Assembly (NCBI RefSeq): GCF_001440475.1
Contig: NZ_LLYB01000109.1
Span: forward strand, 10,505 to 52,608
Direction of reading: 5' to 3'
Length of the DNA stretch: 42,104 bases
DNA from: Bradyrhizobium lablabi
Lineage (GTDB): Bacteria; Pseudomonadota; Alphaproteobacteria; Rhizobiales; Xanthobacteraceae
Positions within the stretch are counted from its first letter, which is position 1; each line of letters begins with the position of its first letter. Positions 35,743 through 42,104 of the stretch are shown one piece after another. The notes under the pieces are model-generated. The model was not told the DNA's origin, did not search any database, and saw only the letters and a program-made list of their open reading frames with translations. Position numbers and translations under genes: made by a program.

Positions 35743-36068
35743 GCGGTTAGGCCGATCGAACGCAATCGTGTCATTTCTCGCGCATATCGAGAACGTATTC
35801 CGCACTACACGTCGCCGCATCGCTGTCGAAATAGCAACCTGTCCGCGCCAATGGGCGGTCGCGCTTCGGTCCAATTTTTGCCGGCATACATGACGTATGG
35901 TTAATCCTGTGAACGACGTTTTTACATCCGCTCAAACGTCGCTTGCAGACGACTCTTTGAGGGCGCGTTCGCGCCCGCTTCCAGAACTTTACGTCACCAT
36001 GCCGGTGCACCGGTCCGTTATGGGGCCTGCAGGCAGTTACAAGAGTGTTCAACTACAGGGGACAAAAT
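35743..36068. other. Leader region of the third barrel gene
   Basis: No gene is recognised in these 326 bases. They presumably hold the promoter and a long untranslated leader for the barrel gene at 36069. AGGGGA lies 7-12 bases before its ATG. Confidence 0.45.
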
Positions 36069-36728
36069 ATGAAACAACTACTTCTAGCTGGCGTGGCCCT
36101 CTCGGTCGCGACCGCGGCCTCGGCTGCCGACCTGCCGGCCCGGCCCTATGCCAAGGCGCCCCCGGCGGCGGTGGTTGCGGCGTATAACTGGTCCGGCTTC
36201 TACATCGGCGCGATGGGCGGCTACGGCTCGGAGACCGGTGGGGGCAGCGGCGGCTTCGGCGGCGGCACGATCGGCTACAACTGGCAATTCCCCGGCAGCC
36301 AGTTCGTCTTCGGTATCGAAGTCGACGCCGCCGGCGCCAGCATCAAGGACAGCGTCACCGAGGATTTTGGCGGCGGACTTCTGGTCACGTCGGAAACCAA
36401 GATCAACTCATTCGGCAGCGTGACCGGACGCGCCGGCTTCGCCATCGATGCGGCCCTGCTCTACGCCAAGGGTGGTTATGCCTGGGCCAACAACAAGGCC
36501 TCGCTCTCAGCGGTTGGCCTTGGGTCGTTTTCCGACAGCCAGACGCACACCGGCTTCACCATCGGCGGCGGTCTGGAATACATGTTTGCTCCGAACTGGT
36601 CGGCCAAGGGCGAATACATGTTCACCAGCCTCGGCAGCGAGACCTACAATTTCGGCGGCATCCCGGCGGATTCCGGCACCATCGACCTTCACACCTTCAA
36701 GGTCGGCGTGAACTATCACTTCAGGTAA
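36069..36728 (+). CDS. Outer-membrane beta-barrel protein, Omp25/RopB-like (third)
   Basis: The 219-residue product has a signal peptide (MKQLLLAGVALSVATAASAA, cleaved before DLPARPYAKAP) and the same barrel layout: NWSGFYIGAMGGYGSETGGG, GTIGYNWQFPGSQFVFGIEV, VTGRAGFAIDAALLYAKGGY, FTIGGGLEYMFAPNWSAKGE and a terminal FKVGVNYHFR. It ends in Phe-Arg rather than phenylalanine, a small departure from the usual barrel signal. It is closest to the second barrel (shared WSGFY, LGSFSDS/LGSVSDS, VGVNYHF). It stands alone between palindromic repeats. Confidence 0.92.
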   Translation: MKQLLLAGVALSVATAASAADLPARPYAKAPPAAVVAAYNWSGFYIGAMGGYGSETGGGSGGFGGGTIGYNWQFPGSQFVFGIEVDAAGASIKDSVTEDFGGGLLVTSETKINSFGSVTGRAGFAIDAALLYAKGGYAWANNKASLSAVGLGSFSDSQTHTGFTIGGGLEYMFAPNWSAKGEYMFTSLGSETYNFGGIPADSGTIDLHTFKVGVNYHFR

Positions 36729-36740
36729 GCCGAGAAACTA

Positions 36741-36830
36741 TAGGGTGGGCAAAGCGCAAGCGTGCCCACCATCGACAGATTACAATGACGCTGGATGGTG
36801 GGCATGGCGCAAATGCGCCTTCCCACCATA
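36741..36830. repeat. Palindromic repeat (GTAGGGTGGGCAAAG type), copy 2
   Basis: TAGGGTGGGCAAAGCGCAAG and CGTGCCCACCATCGACAGAT start the element; the right side GGATGGTGGGCATGGCGC, ending in CCCACCATA, is a partly inverted version. It starts 12 bases after the barrel gene stop and may work as its terminator. Confidence 0.8.
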
Positions 36831-36846
36831 CGGCATTACGAAGAAC

Positions 36847-37704
36847 TCAAACCGCCTCCAGCACCAGCTCCATCGTCATCAGCACCGGATTGTCGCCGCG
36901 CATCAGCTGGCCCTCGGCGATGCCGCCGAGATAATCGACGAGTGCGATATCGATCTCCGCGTGCAACGTGCCGTCGGCGCCGGGCGCGATCGTGCCGGCC
37001 TTGATCGCAAGCTCGGTCGCAAACGGCACCACGGTTCGGTCGTCGGTGAAATGCGCGCCGATCGTCGAGCCGACGCCACCGTGAATCCGCGCGCGCAGGA
37101 TGCCGTGCTGCCGGCAGAACGTCTCCAGCGCCGCGGCGAAATCCTGATTCGGCCGCAGCCGCAGCGCGAACGCGCGGCTCTCGGCCTTCACATCCGTGCC
37201 GGCGCGCGCCACCGGACCGAACAATTTGAAATTGGTCTCGGGATCGGGCTCGGCCGTGAAGACAGCACCGTCGATGCCGAACGCTTCGACTGAAAACGAT
37301 TCGGCGACGATGCTCTCCTCGGGGAGAATGTGGCCGCCGTGCAGATGGCCGTCGGTCTCGGTCCATAGCCCATGGCAATGGAAGAACGGCGCGCCGTCAC
37401 GCTCGCCGAGCGTCATTGCCCCACACTTCAGCCGCGTGATGCCAGAGGGCCGATACGTATCGCTGTAGAACGCCGCATTGGCGCCGGTCTTCGACAGCGC
37501 CGGCATCACATAGGCAAAGGGTCCAAGCGCCCCTTCCCTCATGCTCAAGACGCCGCCCGAAAACCCGGCCTCCGCAAAGCCGCGGCGCGCGGCCTCCAGC
37601 AGCGGCAGGCCAGCCTCAAGCGTGAACGAGAACGCCCGCCCCCGCGCCTCGACCCATTGGATGCGTTCGGCCGCGGGCGGCCCTGGCTGCTCGATGCTGC
37701 GCAT
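36847..37704 (-). CDS. DUF296 (PPC/PCC domain) protein, two domains
   Basis: The 285-residue product has two tandem PPC (plant-and-prokaryote-conserved, DUF296) domains. The first runs from about 15 to 135, with ALSKTGANAAFYSDTYRPSG and FFHCHGLWTETDGHLHGGHI. The second runs from about 150 to 280, with RIHGGVGSTIGAHFTDDRTV and a C-terminal EGQLMRGDNPVLMTMELVL. The histidine-rich HCHG and HLHGGH suggest metal binding, as in solved archaeal members. Its start lies 4 bases after the acyl-CoA synthetase stop, so the pair is an operon. Function unknown. Confidence 0.82.
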   Translation of the reverse strand: MRSIEQPGPPAAERIQWVEARGRAFSFTLEAGLPLLEAARRGFAEAGFSGGVLSMREGALGPFAYVMPALSKTGANAAFYSDTYRPSGITRLKCGAMTLGERDGAPFFHCHGLWTETDGHLHGGHILPEESIVAESFSVEAFGIDGAVFTAEPDPETNFKLFGPVARAGTDVKAESRAFALRLRPNQDFAAALETFCRQHGILRARIHGGVGSTIGAHFTDDRTVVPFATELAIKAGTIAPGADGTLHAEIDIALVDYLGGIAEGQLMRGDNPVLMTMELVLEAV

Positions 37705-37708
37705 CGGC

Positions 37709-39340
37709 TCAGCTGCCGGTCTTGGAAATGAGTTCAAGCAGCCCTCGCGCCTCCAGTTCATCGCGGACCAGCCGCTTCGGAATCTTGCCATAGCCGGATT
37801 TCGGCAGCGCCTCCCAGAAGAAGAAGCGCTTTGGCATCTTGTAGCGCGGCACCTTCGGCGCCAGGAACGCGGCGAGTTCCGCCTCGCTCACGGCGGCAGC
37901 GCCCTCGCGTGCGACACAGACGGCGACGCCGACCTCCCCCCAGAACGGATCGGGCACGCCGAGCACGGCGACCTCGCCGATCGCGGGATGGGTGAGAATC
38001 TTCTCCTCGACCTCGCGCGGATAGATGTTGGAGCCGCCGGAGATGTACATGTCCGAGGCGCGGCCGGTGATGTAGAGAAAGCCCTCCTCGTCCATGTGAC
38101 CGAGATCGCCGGTCCGAAACCAGCCGTCGCGAAACGCCTTCGCGTTGGCTTCGGGGTTATCGTAATAGCCGGCGAACACCGCGGGCCCGATCACGCAGAT
38201 CTCGCCGGTCTCGAACGCTTTGAGCTCGCGCCCGTCGTCGCCCTGGATCGAGACCTGCATGCCCGTGCGTTCGAAACCGCAGGTGCCGATGCGGGCCTGC
38301 GGGCCGTCCTCGACGTCATGCAGATTGGCCGGCATGACAGTGATGTTGCCGGTGACCTCGCCGAGCCCGAAATATTGCACCAACACCTTGCCGAGCTTGT
38401 TCAGCGCGGCCTTCTGGTCCTCGCGATACATCGGAGCGCCCGCATAGATCACAAAGCGCAGCGACGAGTGATCGAACTTGTCGACCGCGGGATGCTCGAC
38501 CATCATCTTCAAGATGGTCGGCACGGTAAAAATGTTGCTAACGCGATGCGCCTCGATCAGCCGGAACGCCTCGGCAATGTCGAACTTTTCCGAAGGCAGC
38601 AGGATGGTCGGCACCCCGCGCGCGGCCTGCACGAGCTGGTGCACGCCGGCGCCGTGCGACAACGGCGCGACCACCAGCGAGGCATCCGTCTCCGTCGTGC
38701 CCGGCATCAGGTCGGCGAGATGATTGGTCACCACAAAGGCCATCTGGCCGTGGGTGAGCACGGCTGCCTTGGAGCGTCCTGTCGTGCCCGAGGTGAAGAA
38801 GAACCAGCAGGGATCGTCGTAATCGACCGCCGCGTTCTCGATCCTCGCGCCGGCCTGCGCCGCGATCACGTCGCTCACCGCGCGTTCGCCGAGCGTTCCC
38901 TCGCCGATCCGCCAGATGAATTCGAGCGCTGGATTGGCAACCGCCGTGGCGTGCTCGGGAAAATCGCCATGGCACAAAAACGCCTTGGCGCCGGAGGCGC
39001 TGGCGAGATAGGCGACCTCGTCCGGCATCAGGCGGAAATTCGTGGGCACCCAGACCGCGCCGAGGCGAAAGGCCGCGAACATCGACCAGAACATCTCGTC
39101 GCAATTCTTGGAATGGACCAGGATACGGTCGCCCTTGACGACCCCGCGTGCGGCAAGCCCCGCCGCCAGCGCCGATACGGCGGAATCGATCTCGCGCCAG
39201 GTCCAGGATTTGTCGCCCCAGATGAAGCCCGTCCGGTCGCCATGGCGGTGGGCATTCTGGGTCAGCAGATGCGAAAGATTCATCACGCGGCGCGACATCC
39301 GCGCCAGCCCGCCGCGCGGGTCGGCTGTGGTCCCGGTCAT
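37709..39340 (-). CDS. Acyl-CoA synthetase, AMP-forming (ANL superfamily)
   Basis: This enzyme activates a carboxylic acid with ATP and CoA through an acyl-adenylate. The AMP-binding motif FFFTSGTTGRSKAAVLTHGQ is present, then APLSHGAGVHQL, YFGLGEVTGN (in place of the usual YGxTE), WFRTGDLGHMDEEGFLYITG and the catalytic lysine region PKSGYGKIPKR. The sequence is most like medium-chain or aromatic-acid ligases; the substrate cannot be fixed. The start is uncertain: the ATG at 39340 gives 543 residues, while MNLSHLLTQNAHR at 39283 fits the usual family start equally well. It is directly followed by the DUF296 gene. Confidence 0.9.
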   Translation of the reverse strand: MTGTTADPRGGLARMSRRVMNLSHLLTQNAHRHGDRTGFIWGDKSWTWREIDSAVSALAAGLAARGVVKGDRILVHSKNCDEMFWSMFAAFRLGAVWVPTNFRLMPDEVAYLASASGAKAFLCHGDFPEHATAVANPALEFIWRIGEGTLGERAVSDVIAAQAGARIENAAVDYDDPCWFFFTSGTTGRSKAAVLTHGQMAFVVTNHLADLMPGTTETDASLVVAPLSHGAGVHQLVQAARGVPTILLPSEKFDIAEAFRLIEAHRVSNIFTVPTILKMMVEHPAVDKFDHSSLRFVIYAGAPMYREDQKAALNKLGKVLVQYFGLGEVTGNITVMPANLHDVEDGPQARIGTCGFERTGMQVSIQGDDGRELKAFETGEICVIGPAVFAGYYDNPEANAKAFRDGWFRTGDLGHMDEEGFLYITGRASDMYISGGSNIYPREVEEKILTHPAIGEVAVLGVPDPFWGEVGVAVCVAREGAAAVSEAELAAFLAPKVPRYKMPKRFFFWEALPKSGYGKIPKRLVRDELEARGLLELISKTGS

Positions 39341-39504
39341 CGGAGGACCATCCAGACAAGCCAGTCGCCTTGCAACACGGACATCGAACACCTCATTCGA
39401 ACAATAACAGAAGCCGGGCGACTAATGATCTGCCGCCGTCATGCTCACCATGGTCCAGCCAGGCTCTCCCGTCCATAACCCGACCCAACGATTTGAGGAA
39501 CCAA

Positions 39505-40029
39505 ATGATTACCCGTCGAAACCTGATCGTATCAGGCGCAGCCCTCGTGCTGGTCGGCACCCTGCCGCATCACGCGCGTGCCGCCGACGATCCCGCCGGT
39601 ATTCTCACCGCGGTCTATGCCCGCGTCACCAAGGGCAAGGGCGATGGCGGTGGCACGTTCGTCATCGAGAACAAGGCGGCGAAAGCAAAATATCTGTCGA
39701 AATCGCTGATCGCGCTGTGGGCCAAGGCGGATGCCCGCACCAAAAAGGGCGACGGCGGACCGGTCGGCTTCGATCCCGTCACCAATTCACAGGATCCGGA
39801 CGTGAAATCGTTCAAGGTGACTGCCGAGAAGCAGGAAGGCGACAAGGCGACCATCGCCGTCACGATCGAGGCGCATCAGCAGGATGCGCGCGCCAACCCG
39901 GCCGACAAGACCATCCGCTACGATTTCGTCCGCGAGGCGGGCCAGTGGAAAATCGACGACATCAAGGGCGCCGTCGATGGCACTCCGTGGTCGGTTCGCG
40001 CAATGCTCCTCGACTCATTCAAATATTAG
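39505..40029 (+). CDS. Exported DUF3828-like protein
   Basis: The 174-residue product starts MITRRNLIVSGAALVLVGTL, a signal peptide with twin arginines followed by a hydrophobic stretch, cleaved near ARA-AD, so Tat export is possible. The mature part carries ILTAVYARVTKGKGDGG, LSKSLIALWAKADARTKKG, FDPVTNSQDPDVKSFKV and the final WKIDDIKG, which match the DUF3828 fold by eye. The role is unknown, likely a periplasmic binding or adaptor protein. GAGGAA lies before the ATG. A hairpin follows between it and the convergent SPW gene. Confidence 0.78.
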   Translation: MITRRNLIVSGAALVLVGTLPHHARAADDPAGILTAVYARVTKGKGDGGGTFVIENKAAKAKYLSKSLIALWAKADARTKKGDGGPVGFDPVTNSQDPDVKSFKVTAEKQEGDKATIAVTIEAHQQDARANPADKTIRYDFVREAGQWKIDDIKGAVDGTPWSVRAMLLDSFKY

Positions 40030-40045
40030 GATTGAAATCGAGCGC

Positions 40046-40071
40046 CTGCCGGCCACGCGTGAGGCCGGCAG
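40046..40071. terminator. Hairpin between convergent genes
   Basis: CTGCCGGCC at 40046-40054 pairs perfectly with GGCCGGCAG at 40063-40071. It stands between two convergent stops and may end both transcripts. There is no T-run. Confidence 0.5.
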
Positions 40072-40084
40072 TACCTGCCCGGAA

Positions 40085-40486
40085 TTACTGCGGATGGTTG
40101 GCCAGTTCCTGGTCACTCAAGCGCCAGTCCTGCCAGAGCTGGAGCGCACCGAGCAGGACGACGACTCCGCCGAGCGCGGCGTGCCAGATCCGGAGCGTCT
40201 CGTCGCCGGAATAGCCAAAGATAAAGGGCGAGGCGATCAGCCAGAGGCCTAGCGCAATCTCACCCACCTCCTCCCAGCGCTGCAGCGCGACATATTCGAG
40301 CTGGGCCAGTCCGAAGATCAGCATGCCGACCACAAATGTATTGAGGATCATCGTGCTGCGTTCTGCATCCATCACGTCATGGTTGGAGAACGGAAACCAC
40401 GGCGAGACCACGATCAGCACGCCAAGCAGCATGCCGAGCCAGTCTTCCCATGTGCGGTGTTTACTGAAGAAACGAAAGCCCGACAT
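40085..40486 (-). CDS. SPW-repeat membrane protein
   Basis: The 133-residue product has two SPW repeats, each with a tryptophan/glutamate start and an S-P-W/F centre: WEDWLGMLLGVLIVVSPWFP at about 12-33 and WEEVGEIALGLWLIASPFIF at about 70-90. Four membrane helices are likely, with ILNTFVVGMLIFGLAQLEYV and ALGGVVVLLGALQLWQDWRL as the second and fourth. Function of this family is unknown; it is often listed with stress-induced membrane proteins. Confidence 0.88.
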   Translation of the reverse strand: MSGFRFFSKHRTWEDWLGMLLGVLIVVSPWFPFSNHDVMDAERSTMILNTFVVGMLIFGLAQLEYVALQRWEEVGEIALGLWLIASPFIFGYSGDETLRIWHAALGGVVVLLGALQLWQDWRLSDQELANHPQ

Positions 40487-40664
40487 TGTAGACCTCCCCT
40501 TGAAAAAAGAGGCATACGTCGGCGGCCGCGATCATAGCATTTTCGATCCCGAACCAGATCCAGCCGCTTCGGCGGCGTATGTCATCCTAAAGACCTAGGA
40601 ACGCTGCCCACCGCTGCAAGGTCCGTCTGCAGAGATCTTGGCGGATGGGAACAGCGGGCCCGCG

Positions 40665-41609
40665 CTATTGCGCCGCACCCAGCCGCTGCAGGCTTTCGCT
40701 GGCGGTACGCAGGCCCGGGCTGATCTCGAGCGCCTTGCGGAAATCGGCAATTGCGCCGGCCTTGTCGCCGAGCCGCATCCTGGCCTGGCCGCGGTTGTTC
40801 CAGGAATAGGCGTCGGCGGGATCGTATTGCAGCGCCTTGTCATAGTCGGCCAGCCCGCCCTTGATGTCATCCTGGAACAGCCTGATCATGCCGCGATTGC
40901 GCCAGCCGCGCGCATCCGTCGGCGCCATCTTGATGGCCTCGCCGTAATCGGCCTTGGCACGGTCGAGTTGCTCGCTGTCGCGATGGACATTGCCACGGTT
41001 GATATAGGCCAGCACGTTGGGTCTGAGTCTGATCTCCATGGTGTAGTCGGCGAGCGCGCGGGCCATGTCGCGCTTGCGGTGATAGGCATAGCCGCGATTG
41101 CCATAGGCTGTTGCAAGCGCGGGATTGTGCTTGAGGGCGGCGCTGAAATCGGCGATCGCGCGATCGAGGTCGCCCCTGTTGAACCAGGCATCGCCGCGGT
41201 TGTTGTAGGCCAGCGCGAACGCGGGATCGATGCGGAGCGCTTCGTCGTAATCGGCCATCGCGCGGTCGAGATCGCGCTTGAAGGCGTAGACGCGGCCGCG
41301 GTTGGTGAGTGCACAGGCTGAGGTCGGATCGAGCCGGATCGATTCATCGAGGTCGGCGAGTGCGGCGTCGAGCTGCCGCTTCTCGGTCAGCCCATGGCCG
41401 CGGAAACAATAGGCGGCAGCCAACCTCTTGCCCGTCTCGCGCTTGGCATCGATGACGGCGCCGCACGCGGCCACTTTGTCGGCAGGCGTCGTGGTGGTGC
41501 TGACGCAGGCCTGCCATGTCTGGTCATCTTCTGCGGAAGCGGCAGGTGGTTGCGCGAGCGTCACGGCGACGCCCAGTAACGATGCGGTCAGGCAGGTCAG
41601 AATGCGCAT
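40665..41609 (-). CDS. Exported TPR-repeat protein
   Basis: The 314-residue product starts MRILTCLTASLLGVAVTLAQ, a signal peptide cleaved near ASAE. The first mature part has WQACVSTTTTPADKVAACGA with two cysteines. Then come seven to eight TPR motifs of 34 residues (for example RGHGLTEKRQLDAALADLDE, NNRGDAWFNRGDLDRAIADF, NRGYAYHRKRDMARALADYT, NNRGQARMRLGDKAGAIADF). Periplasmic TPR proteins act as scaffolds; no partner is evident. The ATG at 41609 is preferred to a TTG three codons upstream. Confidence 0.88.
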   Translation of the reverse strand: MRILTCLTASLLGVAVTLAQPPAASAEDDQTWQACVSTTTTPADKVAACGAVIDAKRETGKRLAAAYCFRGHGLTEKRQLDAALADLDESIRLDPTSACALTNRGRVYAFKRDLDRAMADYDEALRIDPAFALAYNNRGDAWFNRGDLDRAIADFSAALKHNPALATAYGNRGYAYHRKRDMARALADYTMEIRLRPNVLAYINRGNVHRDSEQLDRAKADYGEAIKMAPTDARGWRNRGMIRLFQDDIKGGLADYDKALQYDPADAYSWNNRGQARMRLGDKAGAIADFRKALEISPGLRTASESLQRLGAAQ

Positions 41610-41709
41610 ATCAGCCAATCCCGGGCGAGGCAGCTCCCACTTCGTCGCCGGTTTGCATCGGCAGGTTCATGCCGCTACATGAACGGGTGAATTATCCGGG
41701 AATCACTGC

Positions 41710-41982
41710 ATGGCCGCTGTCCGCGACAACAAGGCTCAAAACCGCTTCGAACTCGACGTCGAGGGCGCCGTGGCGTTTGCGAATTATCGCGTCACGCCCG
41801 CGGCGGTCATCATCACCCACACCGAGACGCCCCGCGCACTGCGCGGCCGCGGCATCGCTTCCGAACTGATCAAGGGCGCGCTCGAATTGATCCGCGCCGA
41901 CGGACGCAAGGTCATCGCCGGCTGCGGTTTCGTCGTGGATTACCTGCGCAGAAATCCGGAGTTTGCCGATCTGATGGCGTGA
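41710..41982 (+). CDS. Small GNAT-type N-acetyltransferase (YidJ/Gcn5-like)
   Basis: The 90-residue product begins MAAVRDNKAQNRFELDVEGA and holds the compact GNAT core: VIITHTETPRALRGRGIASE with the acetyl-CoA loop RGRGIA near 45-50, LIKGALELIRADGRKVIAGC, and YLRRNPEFADLM at the end. It belongs to the short class of YjdJ/COG2388 type, which modifies unknown small molecules or proteins. Its promoter shares a 100-base region with the divergent TPR gene. Confidence 0.88.
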   Translation: MAAVRDNKAQNRFELDVEGAVAFANYRVTPAAVIITHTETPRALRGRGIASELIKGALELIRADGRKVIAGCGFVVDYLRRNPEFADLMA

Positions 41983-41989
41983 TGTTGTC

Positions 41990-42104
41990 GTAGCCCGGAT
42001 GGAGCGAAGCGCAATCCGGGATAAGTCCATCCACCGCAAGCCACCCCGGATTTCGCGGAGCCTGTCATCGGGCGCGCATTCGCGCGACCCGTTGGCTCCA
42101 TCCG
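41990..42104. repeat. Palindromic repeat (GTAGCCCGGATGGAGCG type), copy 2, cut by edge
   Basis: GTAGCCCGGATGGAGCGAAG starts 7 bases after the acetyltransferase stop, and CGCGCATTCGCGCGACCCGT and TTGGCTCCATCCG follow, as in the copy at 19902-20028. The right arm runs off the window. Confidence 0.85.

Noticed and set aside
37541..39478. A very long plus-strand open frame across the acyl-CoA synthetase
   Set aside because: It is antisense to a gene with complete ANL motifs. Its translation is histidine/arginine/aspartate-rich with no family features, as expected from GC-rich antisense frames.

Overview
The window looks like chromosomal DNA of a Bradyrhizobium-type alphaproteobacterium (Nitrobacteraceae). 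The evidence is high GC, long antisense open frames, Omp25/RopB-like barrels with a shared DLAARPYTKAP-type mature N-terminus, two GTTC-N7-GTTC SOS boxes, and many intergenic palindromic repeats of kinds I associate with Bradyrhizobium and Rhodopseudomonas. No tRNA, rRNA, CRISPR array, complete insertion sequence or prophage was seen. All calls come from reading the sequence; no database was searched.

Layout. 0-4.8 kb, minus strand: a sorbosone-dehydrogenase-type quinoprotein, then the housekeeping run coaD, ppiA, a small secreted protein, ppiB and queA (transcribed in that order). 4.9-20 kb: an accessory-looking block between coaD and gyrA. It holds a small secreted protein and a decayed second copy of its 3' end, a DsbA/HCCA-type oxidoreductase, the K+ transporter kup, a divergent GntR regulator facing a fumarase-superfamily lyase plus a TctC-type binding protein, a soluble GAF histidine kinase, a GNAT enzyme, dapB flanked by repeat scraps, several small proteins, a tandem Rnk/GreA-like pair (one frameshifted) and a helix-turn-helix/coiled-coil protein. 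20-30 kb: gyrA, a DUF2306 membrane protein, a low-molecular-weight phosphatase with an internal tandem duplication, ssb, two outer-membrane barrels, and uvrA. Both ssb and uvrA are preceded by a perfect SOS box.

30-42 kb: a single-pass membrane protein, a YVTN propeller plus MxaD-like pair, a PRC-barrel protein, kptA (RNA 2'-phosphotransferase), a frameshifted unknown gene, an AAA ATPase with a divergent small protein, a third outer-membrane barrel, an acyl-CoA synthetase/DUF296 pair, a DUF3828 lipoprotein-like secreted protein, an SPW-repeat membrane protein, a TPR protein and a small GNAT enzyme.

Working themes: genome maintenance (gyrA, ssb, uvrA under likely LexA control), envelope and periplasm (three barrels, quinoprotein-associated proteins, periplasmic isomerase), RNA and cofactor housekeeping (queA, coaD, kptA), and a small inducible carboxylate uptake/catabolism module. 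Two genes carry single-base frameshifts and one an in-frame duplication, so either decay or sequencing error should be considered. The best candidate for something undescribed is the 33.3-35.5 kb ATPase locus, but its function cannot be read from sequence alone.
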